Positions 35,841-45,551 of a stretch of 64,000 nt of DNA are shown in pieces. The position numbers and the translations under genes were made by a program. Numbering within the stretch: position 1 is the first letter of the stretch; every line of letters begins with the position of its first letter. The notes beneath the pieces were generated by a model. The model was not told the origin of the DNA. It worked only from the letters and a program-made list of their open reading frames with translations, and made no database searches. Source of the stretch: JASHVB01 sp963762885 (GTDB taxonomy: Bacteria > Pseudomonadota > Alphaproteobacteria > Acetobacterales > Acetobacteraceae); NCBI GenBank assembly GCA_963762885.1, contig CAVXNH010000051.1, positions 62,001 through 126,000 on the forward strand, read 5' to 3'.

Positions 35841-37541
35841 CTACAGCCGCAGCGGCGCGCGCATCACCGCCACCATCAGCGCGACGGTGATGACGCTGGT
35901 GACGATGGAAAGCGCGCTCGCCACGCCCCAGTTGGCGTTCTCGAAGAACGCCCAGATCGAGATCGACAGCACCTGCGTGCTGGAGGTGTAGATCAGTGCC
36001 GCCGCGGCGATCTCGCGGAAATACGCAATGAACAACAGGAAGTAACCGCTTTGCAGCGCCGGCCGCAGCAGCGGCAGCATGACCCGTCCAAAGCTGGCGA
36101 CCCGGTTGGCGCCCGAGGTCCACGCGGCCTCCTCCAACACCCGATCGATCTGCACCACCTGTGCGCCGATCGTCTCGGTGGCATAGGGCAGGAAGCGCGC
36201 GACGTAGCAGAACACCAGCACCCACAGCGTGCCGTAGATCGGCAGATAGACATACGACCACAGAAACCCGAGGCCGATGACGATGCCAGGAATCCCGAAC
36301 GGCAACGACGCCAGAACATCCAGCGAGCGATAGCCGCGCCGCTTCAGTCGATGCGTGGAATACGCGATCAGCGTGCCCAGGATCAGCCCCAGCACCGCGC
36401 CGCCGCCGGCGACGATCAGCGTGTTCCAGAACGCACGCAGTGTGCCCGGACTGTCCAGAATTTGCTGGTAGTTCCGCCACGTGTAGGCAGCCTCAAATGG
36501 GTTGGCCACGAAATACTTGATGGCCGACGTATAGACTAAGGCGATCGACGGAATGATGAAGCTCAGCAGCGCATACAGCAGACACAGAACGGTCGCCGGC
36601 GCGCGCCAACGTCCCAGGCGCAACGGCCGCAGCCGATACCCGCGTCCGGTGACAGTTGGTGCGCTGCGCCGGTGTACCACGCGGCGCTGGGCGAAAATCG
36701 AAAGCCCGGTCACCGCGCTCATCGCCAACCCGACCGTAGCCGCCAGTCCGGTATTCGGTGGCGAGAAGCTGGTAAGCAGATACAACTCCGTCGCCAGCGT
36801 ATTGACGTGCCCTGGAATCCCGACCAGCGCCGGAATCGCAAATTGCTCTATCGACAGCACAAAACACAGCAGCAGACTGGATAAAACCGGAAACAGCATC
36901 AGCGGCAACGTCACCCGTCGCGCGACCTGCCAGGGGTTCGCGCCGGACGCATAAGCGGCTTCCTCCAGGCTGGAGTCCATGCTGGACAACGGTCCGCGTA
37001 CGGTGAAGAACGCGAATGGCGTAATGTGCAGCACCTGGATCCAGATAATGCCGCTGACCGAGTAGATGTCGAACTGCACGCTGTCGATGTTCAGCCAGTC
37101 CGACAGGATGCTGTTGAAAATGCCGCCCGGCGACCCCAGTATCACCCAGGCCATTGCCAGGATGAACCCCGGAAAGAAAAAGCTCAGCCCGATCGCCGCG
37201 ACCAGCATCCGCTTGTAGCGGAAGTCGGTGCGATACGTCAGCCAGGCCATCGCTCCGCCGCACACGCTGCTGAACACCGAGGTCAGCACGGAGATCTCGC
37301 AGGTGGTCAGCAGCGTATTGAGGATTCCCGCGCTGCCGAGGTCCTGCCAGTTTTTCAAGGTATATGCGGCGTGGGTCCCGGGTCCGCCGGTACGGAAGCT
37401 GCCATACAGCAGCGACGCGAGCGGCGTCACGATCAGGAACGCCGTCACCGCGAACGTTCCGACGAAGATCGCGCCGATCCAGACATCCGACGATCGGCGC
37501 CGGCCCATGCGCGCGGGACGAGCCAACACGGCGCCCGACAT
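35841..37541 (-). CDS. Fused ABC permease (two BPD_transp_1 domains)
   Basis: About 566 residues from ATG 37541 (MSGAVLARPARMG), with twelve hydrophobic helices in two halves. Each half carries an EAA coupling loop (SLEEAAYASGANPWQVARRV and RVLEEAAWTSGANRVASFGR). This duplicated arrangement is typical of FbpB-type iron and related permeases, where one protein replaces a permease dimer. It lies 11 bases after the binding-protein stop. Confidence 0.9.
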   Translation of the reverse strand: MSGAVLARPARMGRRRSSDVWIGAIFVGTFAVTAFLIVTPLASLLYGSFRTGGPGTHAAYTLKNWQDLGSAGILNTLLTTCEISVLTSVFSSVCGGAMAWLTYRTDFRYKRMLVAAIGLSFFFPGFILAMAWVILGSPGGIFNSILSDWLNIDSVQFDIYSVSGIIWIQVLHITPFAFFTVRGPLSSMDSSLEEAAYASGANPWQVARRVTLPLMLFPVLSSLLLCFVLSIEQFAIPALVGIPGHVNTLATELYLLTSFSPPNTGLAATVGLAMSAVTGLSIFAQRRVVHRRSAPTVTGRGYRLRPLRLGRWRAPATVLCLLYALLSFIIPSIALVYTSAIKYFVANPFEAAYTWRNYQQILDSPGTLRAFWNTLIVAGGGAVLGLILGTLIAYSTHRLKRRGYRSLDVLASLPFGIPGIVIGLGFLWSYVYLPIYGTLWVLVFCYVARFLPYATETIGAQVVQIDRVLEEAAWTSGANRVASFGRVMLPLLRPALQSGYFLLFIAYFREIAAAALIYTSSTQVLSISIWAFFENANWGVASALSIVTSVITVALMVAVMRAPLRL

Positions 37542-37552
37542 GGCCGCAGCCA

Positions 37553-38578
37553 CTACTGCAGCCCGAACACCGAGCGCCACTCGTTGACGATCGCCGTCTG
37601 CTTGGCCGGCGTCAAAACGTCGGTGCTCAACACGATCTTCTGGCCCTCGATCCCCGGCACCAGCTTGGGCGGCTTGATGCCGGGGCGCGTCACCGGTGCG
37701 CCGACGATATCCACCATGCTTTGCTGGCCCGTCGCACTCATGACCCAGTTGAGGAACACCATGCTGGCTTCGGAATGCGGCGCCTTCGCCGGCAGCATCG
37801 CCACCGTGGCGATCGATGGCACGGCCGAGGCCGGATAAACCACGCGAATCGGCGCGCCGTCCGCCAGGGCTCCGATGACCGGCGGATCGATCACGCCGGC
37901 GATCTGGATGTCGCCGCGGATCACTGCCTGGATCACGCCCGCGCTGCCGTTGAAGAAGCGCACGTTATTGGCTTTCATCCGCTGCGCCACATCCTTGATG
38001 CCAAGCTGATCCCAAACCGCCAGCATTTCCTGAATGGCCACTGATCGCCACGGCGGATCCATGCCGAACTTGTCTTTCCATTTCGGATCGAAGCAATCCA
38101 CCCAATCCTTCGGAGCATCGGCCTCTCGCACCCTTGACTTGTTGGACACGATTGTCGAACGAATGAGCTGGATCGTGTAGATCTGGTTGTCGCGCTTATA
38201 GCGATCCGGAAACGCCGCCGCTTCCGGAGGCGCGAAACTGCGCAGCCAGCCATTCTGCTGCCATGTCGCCAAAGTGTCATCCCACAGCGTGATCAGCACG
38301 TCGTTCTGCGACGCGCCGGCGCCATACTCGGTATTGAAGCGCTGCATCAGCTCTGAACTGCCGAGCCGCGTCGCCTCGACCGAAATCGCCGGAAATGCCT
38401 TGCTGAACTCACCGAGCCACTGGTCGCCCATCGGCGGCGGCGTGTTGTGCAGGATGTTCAGGTGGCCTTGCTTATTGGCGGCCTCGACCACTTTTGCCCA
38501 GTCGGTGTCCTGCGCGTACGCAGTTGCGGCAATCCCCGCGAACATCGGCAGGGACAGCAAAGTACGGCGCCGTAGCAT
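37553..38578 (-). CDS. Periplasmic solute-binding protein (iron/phosphonate-type ABC)
   Basis: ATG 38578 gives a signal peptide (MLRRRTLLSLPMFAGIAATAYAQ region, cleavage probably after AYA). The rest is a type-2 binding fold: HLNILHNTPPPMGDQWL, LGSSELMQRFNTEYGAG, and PSIATVAMLPAKAPHSEA. The conserved Tyr pairs of ferric-binding proteins are not obvious, so iron is not assured; aminophosphonate, thiamine or an organic acid are possible. It is first in its operon, with GGGGGAAA upstream. Confidence 0.85.
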   Translation of the reverse strand: MLRRRTLLSLPMFAGIAATAYAQDTDWAKVVEAANKQGHLNILHNTPPPMGDQWLGEFSKAFPAISVEATRLGSSELMQRFNTEYGAGASQNDVLITLWDDTLATWQQNGWLRSFAPPEAAAFPDRYKRDNQIYTIQLIRSTIVSNKSRVREADAPKDWVDCFDPKWKDKFGMDPPWRSVAIQEMLAVWDQLGIKDVAQRMKANNVRFFNGSAGVIQAVIRGDIQIAGVIDPPVIGALADGAPIRVVYPASAVPSIATVAMLPAKAPHSEASMVFLNWVMSATGQQSMVDIVGAPVTRPGIKPPKLVPGIEGQKIVLSTDVLTPAKQTAIVNEWRSVFGLQ

Positions 38579-38727
38579 GGTGTTTCCCCCGTTTCGATCG
38601 ACGTCGACAGGCAGAAAAGCCCGCCTGCCACGCCGCCTGAGCTTGACGTGCCCGTGATATCCTATGAAACTACGCAATAGACAAGCACGCTGCGGTAGCG
38701 GCGGACGGGTCGGGGGAAACAACATCC

Positions 38728-39903
38728 ATGAATCAGTATCGCACGCTGCTTGCGGCAGCCACGGCTATTTTCGTCGCTGGCACGAGCCTGTCCGCCTGGG
38801 CACAGGGCTGCGAACTCAAGATCGGGTCGATGGGCCCGATGTCGGGTGGTGCAGCGCAGTGGGGACTCGCGATGGACGCCGCGGCCAATCTGGCAGCGGC
38901 CGAGGTGAACGCTGAAGGCGGCCTCAAGGTCGGTGACAAGAAGTGCCATGTGACGGTGGTTGCTTACGACAGCAAATACACCGCCGACGGCGCCGCGGCC
39001 GGCGCCAATGCGCTCGCCGCGGAAGGCATCCACTTCATCATCGGCCCAGTGGGCTCGCCGGAGGCTACCGGCATCAAGCCGGTCGCCGCGCGCAATGAGC
39101 AGATCGCTTGGAATGCCAGCTATGCAAAGGACGCACTCTCGACGCGCTTCCCGCTGATGTTCCACATGGGCCCCGGGCCGGGCGCGTGGGCCGATGCGGT
39201 GATCAAGCGGGCTCTGCAATACTTCAAGATCCAGTCGGTCGCGCTGATCGCACCGAACGATCAGGGTGGCACCGACATCGTCTCGGTCGATGAAGTGGCC
39301 TACAAGGACAATGGCATCAAGACCAGCTCGGAATACTACCAGCGGGGCACGACGAACTTCGCGCCGATCATCACGCGGTTGCTGGCGGCCAACCCGGACG
39401 CGGTGGATACCGCATCCTCGCCGCCTGGCGACGCTGGTGTGATCGTCAAGCAGCTTCGTCTCGCTGGATTCACCGGACCGATCGGACGCAATGGCGGCCC
39501 AGGCACCGCCGAGATCCTGCGCGTCTGCGGCGGCATGGACGTGTTGAAGGACTTCTATTGGTACGAGGCCCAGCCGCCGAACACGCCGGAAATGCGGGCG
39601 ATTGACGAGGAGTACAAGAAGCTGTTGGGCAAGGATCAGGCCTTCGGCACATCGATGTGGAGCAATCTGCCCGGGGCGCGCATGACGCTGCGCGCGATCG
39701 AGGTCGCCGGAACCGCCGACGACGTGCAGAAAGTGGCCGAGGCCCTGCGTCATCTGCCGGTGGATGACCCCAACATGGGCAAGGGCGTGTGGTCGGGCCA
39801 GAAGCAGTTCGGCATCGCGCAGGAACTGATGTTCGCGTTCGGTGTCGGTATCATCAAGGATGGCAAGGAAGTCGGCGTCACTCGCGTCGAGCCGAAACTG
39901 TAG
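38728..39903 (+). CDS. Branched-chain amino acid-type ABC substrate-binding protein (LivK-like)
   Basis: A 391-residue protein with a signal peptide (hydrophobic residues 8-24, ending LSAWAQG). The type-1 periplasmic fold is seen in KIGSMGPMSGGAAQWG, HFIIGPVGSPEATGIKPVA and VALIAPNDQGGTDIV. It heads the rightward liv operon, divergent from the other ABC system, with a 149-base shared promoter region. Members of this class bind many ligands, including aromatic and dicarboxylic acids. Proximity to the CoA-ester cluster makes a catabolic substrate as likely as an amino acid. Confidence 0.9.
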   Translation: MNQYRTLLAAATAIFVAGTSLSAWAQGCELKIGSMGPMSGGAAQWGLAMDAAANLAAAEVNAEGGLKVGDKKCHVTVVAYDSKYTADGAAAGANALAAEGIHFIIGPVGSPEATGIKPVAARNEQIAWNASYAKDALSTRFPLMFHMGPGPGAWADAVIKRALQYFKIQSVALIAPNDQGGTDIVSVDEVAYKDNGIKTSSEYYQRGTTNFAPIITRLLAANPDAVDTASSPPGDAGVIVKQLRLAGFTGPIGRNGGPGTAEILRVCGGMDVLKDFYWYEAQPPNTPEMRAIDEEYKKLLGKDQAFGTSMWSNLPGARMTLRAIEVAGTADDVQKVAEALRHLPVDDPNMGKGVWSGQKQFGIAQELMFAFGVGIIKDGKEVGVTRVEPKL

Positions 39904-39930
39904 GCGCGACCTCGGCCCAAGGGCGCGCGC

Positions 39931-40797
39931 GTGCACGAATTCCTTGAAGCCGGCATTATCGGCGTAGGCCTGGGCGCGCAGTACGCTTTGCTCGCGCTCG
40001 GGTTCACGCTGATCTTTGGCATCCTCGGCGTGGTGAATTTCGCGCACGGCGGATTCTACATGCTGGGCGGCTATGTGGCGTATAGCTGCGTCGGCTTGCT
40101 TGGGCTGCCCTACCCGCTGGCGGTGCTGGTCGCAGTGCTCGCCACCGGGGCGCTCGGCTGGGTGTTCGAACTGCTGCTGATCGAGCGGCTGATCGATGAC
40201 CATCTCGCCACGTTGATGCTGACGCTCGCACTTTATCTGATCATTTCGACAGGCGTACTGGCGGTCTTCGGTCCGATTTCGATGGACTTCACCTTCCCGG
40301 TGGGCGGAGCGTTCCGCGCCGGACCGATCTATGTGCCGCGCGAAAACCTCATCGTTCTGGCGGTGTGCCTGGCGGCGATCGCGGCGCTGTATCTGGTGTT
40401 GTTCCGCACCGATCTCGGGCGTGCGCTACGCGCGCTGGCCGACGATCGGGCCGTCGGCATGGCTTTGGGTTTGCGCCCGCGCCTGCTGTTCCCGGCGGCC
40501 TTCGCATTGGCGACCGGACTCGCAGGCCTGACCGGAGCGCTGGTGACGCCGATCCTGTCGCTGGCGCCCGGCGTGGGCGACCCGGTGCTGGCAACGTCGT
40601 TCCTTACTGTGATCCTGGGCGGCCTTGGCAGTCTCGGCGGCGCCGCACTGGCGGCGTTCATCGTCGGCATCGTCGAAGCCTATACCTCGGTTTATTTCGG
40701 CGGATCGGCCGGTGCGCTGGTGTTGTTCGTGCTGGTGCTGCTGTTGCTGGTGTTCCGTCCCACCGGTTTGCTCGGCCGCGATGTGCGGGGTGCCTGA
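39931..40797 (+). CDS. livH: Branched-chain amino acid-type ABC permease, LivH-like
   Basis: A 288-residue inner-membrane protein from GTG 39931, with about eight helices. Motifs include LLALGFTLIFGILGVVNFAHGGFYMLGG and, in the coupling region, GRALRALADDRAVGMALGL, both typical of LivH. It pairs with the next gene, LivM-like, to form the permease dimer. It starts 27 bases after the binding-protein stop. Confidence 0.92.
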   Translation: MHEFLEAGIIGVGLGAQYALLALGFTLIFGILGVVNFAHGGFYMLGGYVAYSCVGLLGLPYPLAVLVAVLATGALGWVFELLLIERLIDDHLATLMLTLALYLIISTGVLAVFGPISMDFTFPVGGAFRAGPIYVPRENLIVLAVCLAAIAALYLVLFRTDLGRALRALADDRAVGMALGLRPRLLFPAAFALATGLAGLTGALVTPILSLAPGVGDPVLATSFLTVILGGLGSLGGAALAAFIVGIVEAYTSVYFGGSAGALVLFVLVLLLLVFRPTGLLGRDVRGA

Positions 40798-40800
40798 CCC

Positions 40801-41760
40801 ATGCTGGGCCGGCCGGTCGGATTGATCCGCAGACTGGGAGGCGCGGAGATCGCCGCGGTGGCGATCTTCATCGTGGTCTTCATAATTCCGCTCTCCACCA
40901 AGAGCGTGCTGGTCTATTCGGTACTGAACCAGGTGCTGGTAGGCGTGGTCGCCACATTCAGCGTCTGGATCATGCTGCGCATGAACTTGCTCAGTTTCGC
41001 GACGCCTGCCTTCATGGCGATCGGCGGCTATACCGTGGCGATCGCCGGGCGCTATGACATCACCAATGCGTTCCTGTTGACGGCCAGCGCCTTCACCATG
41101 CCGGCGCTGGTCGCGGTGCCGCTCGGTGCGCTGGTGCTGCGGCTGCGCGGCACGTATTTCGTGCTTGTCACCTTCGTGCTGTCGCAGATCATGCAATTGC
41201 TGCTGTTCGAAACACCGGCCCTGACCGGCGGTTCGAACGGCATCGCCGGCATTCCAGCGGGGACGCTGCTGGGCATCGAACTCGCCACCAACCAGCAGGT
41301 GCTGCTGTTCGCCTGCGGGCTTGCCTTGCTGGCGACGCTGATCACCGCGGCGCTGACCCGCTATTTCCGCCAGCATTTCGCCGCCATCGAGGAAAACGAG
41401 ATCCTGGCTGAAAGTCTCGGGCTGGTGGTGTGGCGCTACAAGGCATTGGGCTTTGTCGTGTCGGCCGGCGTGGCCGGGCTGGCAGGCTATTCGCTGGTGA
41501 ACATGCTGCTGACCGCGCATCCGAGTTCGTTCAACTCGATCACCGCGGTGGATTTCATCGCCTACACCATCGTTGGCGGCCGCGCCTCCATCCTGGGGCC
41601 GATCGTTGGTAGTTCGCTACTGATCTATGCGACCAACCTGTTCGGTACGCACGGCCAATATGCACAGGGATTATACGGCGTGCTGATCCTGCTGGTGATC
41701 CTGGTGGCGCGCGGCGGCATCGTCGGCACCATCGGCACAGTGCTGCGTCGGAGGGCGTGA
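40801..41760 (+). CDS. livM: Branched-chain amino acid-type ABC permease, LivM-like
   Basis: A 319-residue membrane protein with LNLLSFATPAFMAIGGYTVA-type sequence near residue 60 (here MNLLSFATPAFMAIGGY), LRGTYFVLVTFVLSQI, and GGRASILGPIVGSSLL near the end, all LivM hallmarks. ATG 40801 lies three bases after the livH stop. About ten helices. Confidence 0.92.
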   Translation: MLGRPVGLIRRLGGAEIAAVAIFIVVFIIPLSTKSVLVYSVLNQVLVGVVATFSVWIMLRMNLLSFATPAFMAIGGYTVAIAGRYDITNAFLLTASAFTMPALVAVPLGALVLRLRGTYFVLVTFVLSQIMQLLLFETPALTGGSNGIAGIPAGTLLGIELATNQQVLLFACGLALLATLITAALTRYFRQHFAAIEENEILAESLGLVVWRYKALGFVVSAGVAGLAGYSLVNMLLTAHPSSFNSITAVDFIAYTIVGGRASILGPIVGSSLLIYATNLFGTHGQYAQGLYGVLILLVILVARGGIVGTIGTVLRRRA

Positions 41761-41761
41761 C

Positions 41762-42493
41762 GTGGCAAGCGGGATGGAATTGCGCGTCGAGAACCTTGCC
41801 AAACAGTTCGGCGGATTGCGTGTCTTCTCGGAGGTCAGTTTCAGTCTGGAACCCGGCGGCCTGATGGGCGTGATCGGTCCGAACGGCGCTGGCAAGACCA
41901 CGCTGATCAACGTGATCTCTGGCCGTGTGACAGCGTCGGACGGACGCGTCCGGTTGGACGGCCGCGATGTGACCGGCAAGCCGGCGCACGCACTGAGCAG
42001 ACTTGGGGTGGCGCGCAGCTTCCAGCAGACCAACATTTTTCGTAGTGTTTCGGTACGCGAGAATATTTCCCGCGCTCTCCGGTTTGGCCAGCGTGGCGCG
42101 CAGCCCGGGCTCGAACGTTTGCTCAGCGCGTTCAATCTTGCCGAACAACTCGACGAACAAGGCGACAAGCTGCCGTACGGGTTGCAGAAGATGCTCGGTC
42201 TCGTCATGGCGTTCGCCACCGGGCCGAGCGTGTTATTGCTCGATGAACCCGCCGCCGGGCTGGAGCGCAACGAACGCACGCGGATCGATGCCTTCGTCCG
42301 GCACGTGCGCGAAGCCGCCGGGTGCAGCGTGCTGATCGTCGAGCATGACATGGACCTGATTCGCCGGCTGTGCCCGCGCGTCCTGGTGCTGGATGCCGGT
42401 GCGGTACTGGCCGACGGCGCGCCGTCCAAGGTGTTGGCCAGGGCGGACGTGATCGCCGCGTATCTCGGCGGTGCCGAGGATGTGACCGCGTGA
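41762..42493 (+). CDS. livG: Branched-chain amino acid-type ABC ATPase, LivG-like
   Basis: A 243-residue ATPase from GTG 41762: Walker A VIGPNGAGKTTLINVI, the LivG feature GVARSFQQTNIF, Walker B VLLLDEPAAGLERNE and switch VEHDMDLI. The signature is atypical: LPYGLQKMLGLVMAFA in place of LSYGxQRRLEIARA. It still fits the family position. The stop overlaps the livF start (TGATG). Confidence 0.92.
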   Translation: MASGMELRVENLAKQFGGLRVFSEVSFSLEPGGLMGVIGPNGAGKTTLINVISGRVTASDGRVRLDGRDVTGKPAHALSRLGVARSFQQTNIFRSVSVRENISRALRFGQRGAQPGLERLLSAFNLAEQLDEQGDKLPYGLQKMLGLVMAFATGPSVLLLDEPAAGLERNERTRIDAFVRHVREAAGCSVLIVEHDMDLIRRLCPRVLVLDAGAVLADGAPSKVLARADVIAAYLGGAEDVTA

Positions 42494-43188
42494 TGCTGTT
42501 GCAGATCGAAAACCTCCAGGTGCGCTATGGCGGCATTACCGCGCTGTCCGGCGTGTCGATCGACGTGGCGGAAGGCGAAACGGTATTGCTGGTCGGCGCC
42601 AACGGTGCCGGCAAGTCCAGCACGATCAATGCGGTGATCGGCCTGGTTCCGGCCGCCGGCGGGCGCATCATGTTCGACGGTGTGCAGCTTTCGGACGTGC
42701 CATGCGAGCAGCGGGCGGGCTATGGGATCGGGTATTCGCCGGAAGGGCGGCGGGTGTTTCCGACGTTGTCCGTGACCGACAACGTATTGTCCGGCGCGTT
42801 TGGCCGCGGCCGGGTGCGCCAGCGTGAGGCGCTGGATTGGCTGTGGTCGGTGTTCCCGCTGCTGAGCGAACGGGCACACCAGCCGGCTGGCCAATTGTCG
42901 GGCGGGCAACAGCAGATCGTCGCACTGGCGCGCGCGATGGCGTCGTTCCCGCGATTGCTGTTGCTGGACGAACCGTTTCTCGGCCTGGCGCCGGTATGGA
43001 TCGAACAGATCAGCGACGCGATCATGCAGTTGCGCCGCCGCGGCACGACCGTGCTGATGACAGAACAAATGGCCCGCCCGGCGTTGAAGCTGGCAACGCG
43101 GGGCTACGTGATGCGCGGCGGCGAAGTGCGGCGCAGCGGCACGGTAGCGGAGATCCGCGAGTTGGCGCTGGCGGACGAGTATCTGTAG
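42493..43188 (+). CDS. livF: Branched-chain amino acid-type ABC ATPase, LivF-like
   Basis: A 231-residue ATPase from ATG 42493: Walker A LVGANGAGKSSTINAV, YSPEGRRVFPTLSVTDN (LivF-specific), signature LSGGQQQIVALARA, Walker B LLLLDEPFLGLAPVW. The switch position reads MTEQMARPAL where LivF usually has VEQN. Last gene of the liv operon. Confidence 0.92.
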   Translation: MLLQIENLQVRYGGITALSGVSIDVAEGETVLLVGANGAGKSSTINAVIGLVPAAGGRIMFDGVQLSDVPCEQRAGYGIGYSPEGRRVFPTLSVTDNVLSGAFGRGRVRQREALDWLWSVFPLLSERAHQPAGQLSGGQQQIVALARAMASFPRLLLLDEPFLGLAPVWIEQISDAIMQLRRRGTTVLMTEQMARPALKLATRGYVMRGGEVRRSGTVAEIRELALADEYL

Positions 43189-43200
43189 CGCAGCGCCACA

Positions 43201-43797
43201 TCACCCTTCCGCGGCGTCGCGTGGGTCCCGGTAATGGATCAGCCGCGCCTCGTTGCTCTCGGTGTCCAGCACCGCGCAGCTCAGGGTCAATCCGTCGCGC
43301 GTGTATCGCCCTTCGCCGGCCGAGCCAGGGTTCACCACCACCACATCGCCGATCCGCCGCACCACTTCGGCGTGAGTATGTCCGTACAGCACGAAATCCG
43401 CCCCAGCGTCGGCAAACAGCGCCAGCTTCTCGTTGTGCGGGTAGATATATTCTCCGCGCGGTTCCCAAGGTGTGGAGTGGATCATCAGCACGGTCTTCCC
43501 GCCGTATGTCAGCAACCGCCGGTGCGGCTGCGCCGCCACGAACGCCACCAGGTCCGGGTCAACCCCTTCCTGTTCTCGTGCCTGAGCGCCTGCCTCGGAC
43601 AGGAAGACCTCCTCGTGGTTGCCCAGGATCATGTGGGCACCCATGGTCTTCAGCAGCGCGATCACCTCATTATAGAACCGATACTGGTAGATCGCGTCGC
43701 CAAGACACAGCAACTCGTCGATCGGCCCCATGACGCCAAGCGCCGCTTGCAGCCCGGCGAGATTGCCATGAACATCCGAAACAACTCCCAGTTTCAT
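43201..43797 (-). CDS. YfcE/MJ0936-type metallophosphoesterase
   Basis: A 198-residue protein beginning MKLGVVSDVHGNLAGLQAAL, with LLCLGDAIYQY, MILGNHEEV, MIHSTPW and VLYGHTHAEV, the metal ligands of small phosphodiesterases. ATG 43797 fits the family start. It converges with the liv operon, 12 bases from its last stop. The substrate is unknown. Confidence 0.9.
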   Translation of the reverse strand: MKLGVVSDVHGNLAGLQAALGVMGPIDELLCLGDAIYQYRFYNEVIALLKTMGAHMILGNHEEVFLSEAGAQAREQEGVDPDLVAFVAAQPHRRLLTYGGKTVLMIHSTPWEPRGEYIYPHNEKLALFADAGADFVLYGHTHAEVVRRIGDVVVVNPGSAGEGRYTRDGLTLSCAVLDTESNEARLIHYRDPRDAAEG

Positions 43798-44248
43798 GGT
43801 AGGCGTACCGCCTGGTATAGCCGCCAGACAGCACGCAGCGATATCGCAGGCATGATAATCCTTTCCAACTCGCGGAAGACGCCAGCATACGCATGACAGG
43901 GCGTGCCTCAAGACCCGGATTTGTCCAGCGGCCAGCGCAACCGCGCACGTTACCGTCTGTAAGGGAAAGCCCCTCCACCCGGCCCCTTCCAGGCCGGCTT
44001 TGAATTTGCCGCAAGAGGGTGCTACTATCGGGTAGATGCTCATCCGGAGCGTGGGCGCCACGCGGGATGGGGACGCCAGGAACAGCAATGCGGCAACGCA
44101 GGTTCATTCGGCTGCTGCGCGTATTGGTTTCGCACGATGACCATCGTGTCCTGAACTCTTGCGCGATATCGATGCAACGCGACGGCAGACATTCGGCCGC
44201 CGCAGTCTGATGTAATTCGTTCGGTTCACACACTCACGGAGGAAATCC
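43798..44248. other. Divergent intergenic region upstream of the CoA-ester cluster
   Basis: These 451 bases separate the leftward phosphoesterase and the rightward lyase and should hold both promoters. GGAGG lies eight bases before the lyase ATG. No convincing gene or riboswitch was found. Confidence 0.4.
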
Positions 44249-45454
44249 ATGCCAGGTCGCTATCCACAGATCGTCTACACGGAAGAAGGCATGCGCGAGG
44301 GCATGCAGATCGAATCAGCGGAGATCCCGGTCGACCAGAAAGTCGAATTGCTCGACGCCCTGTCGGAAACCGGCCTGAAGCAGATCGTCATCGGCTCCTT
44401 CGTAAGCCCGAAATACACGCCGCAAATGGCGCGTATCGATGAGATCGTCACCAAGTTCCACCCCAAGCCCGGCGTCATGTACACCGCCCTGGCGCTGAAT
44501 GAGAAGGGCGTCGAGCGCGCCAAGCAATACTCCCCGCCGCTCACCATCATGCGCAGCAAGCGGCCGCAGTTGCGCGTGCATCAGTGCGACGTGTTCGCGC
44601 GCCGCAACACCAACCGCTCGCAGATGCAGGAAATGGCCGCGTGGCAGAAGGTCATCGACACCTCGGTGGCGAACGGCGTGAAGGAGGCCGGCATCGGCAC
44701 CAACGCGACGTTCGGCTCCAACTTCGTCGGCGACTTCAGCGTCGATATGACCATGAAATTCCTGGAGAAGCAGCACGCGCTATGGGACGCGGTCGGCATC
44801 AAGGTGACGTCCGTCAGCATCGGCGACCCGATGGGCTGGTGCCATCCGGTGAAGGTCGAAGAGATCTTCGGCCGTGTGAAGCGCAAGTGGCCCGAGATAA
44901 ACACCTTCAGCGCCCACCTGCACAACAGTCGCGGCATGGCGACGGTGTCGGCCTACACCGCGATCCGCTGCCTGGATGGCGATGACACGCTGCACCTGCA
45001 AGGCACCATCGGCGGCATCGGCGGCTGCCCGTATTGCGGCAACGGCCGCGCCACCAGCATGGCGCCGACCGAGGATTTCATGCACATGCTGGAAGGCATG
45101 GGCATCGAAACTGGCGTCGATCTCGACAAGCTGATCGAGTGCGTCTGGATGATGGAGAAGATGATCGGCCGTTACGCCTGGGGCCACGTGTCGCGCACCG
45201 GCCCCCGCCCGATGACGCCCGACAAGTTCTACGACGCCAACGCCCCGTTCGTAGAGACGGTGGAACAGGCCAAGCACTTCAAGCTCGGCAAGGAAGCTTA
45301 CGAGGGCTGCATCTATCCGTGGGACAAGCCGATCAGCAGCCCGTACCTCGATCGCGCGCTGGCCGGTCAACCGACCTACGAAGTCGAGGGCACGTGGCCG
45401 TGGGAGGAAGAATTCTTCCCGAAGCCCCAACAACTGGCCCAAGCCGCCGAGTAA
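44249..45454 (+). CDS. HMG-CoA lyase-like DRE-TIM metallolyase
   Basis: A 401-residue protein with the pyruvate-carboxyltransferase/HMGL barrel. The N-terminal strand reads EEGMREGMQIE in place of the canonical DGLRDGxQ, the catalytic Arg being retained. SFVSPKYTPQM, FSAHLHNSRGMATVSAY (metal-binding His pair) and GGIGGCPYCGNGRATS follow. The last resembles the active-site loop GLGGCPYA of HMG-CoA lyases with an extra Cys. It should cleave a 3-hydroxy-acyl-CoA to acetyl-CoA plus an acid or keto-acid, but the exact substrate is unknown. GGAGG precedes the ATG. It heads the rightward arm of the CoA-ester cluster. Confidence 0.82.
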   Translation: MPGRYPQIVYTEEGMREGMQIESAEIPVDQKVELLDALSETGLKQIVIGSFVSPKYTPQMARIDEIVTKFHPKPGVMYTALALNEKGVERAKQYSPPLTIMRSKRPQLRVHQCDVFARRNTNRSQMQEMAAWQKVIDTSVANGVKEAGIGTNATFGSNFVGDFSVDMTMKFLEKQHALWDAVGIKVTSVSIGDPMGWCHPVKVEEIFGRVKRKWPEINTFSAHLHNSRGMATVSAYTAIRCLDGDDTLHLQGTIGGIGGCPYCGNGRATSMAPTEDFMHMLEGMGIETGVDLDKLIECVWMMEKMIGRYAWGHVSRTGPRPMTPDKFYDANAPFVETVEQAKHFKLGKEAYEGCIYPWDKPISSPYLDRALAGQPTYEVEGTWPWEEEFFPKPQQLAQAAE

Positions 45455-45551
45455 CTCCGCTGGCTCTCCGCGCGGAGGGCCGTCGGCGACCGTAGGTAGA
45501 GCCGGGGCATCGAAAACGCCCCGGTTCGCCCTCGCTTTCAAGGAGCGTTGC

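Noticed and set aside
38662..40203. Long minus-strand frame (513 codons) opposite livK and livH
   Set aside because: It is a His/Arg-rich shadow; the plus-strand genes carry clear signal peptide, fold motifs and membrane helices.
44019..44210. 63-codon frame upstream of the lyase gene
   Set aside because: No Shine-Dalgarno of note, atypical composition, and it lies in the expected promoter region.
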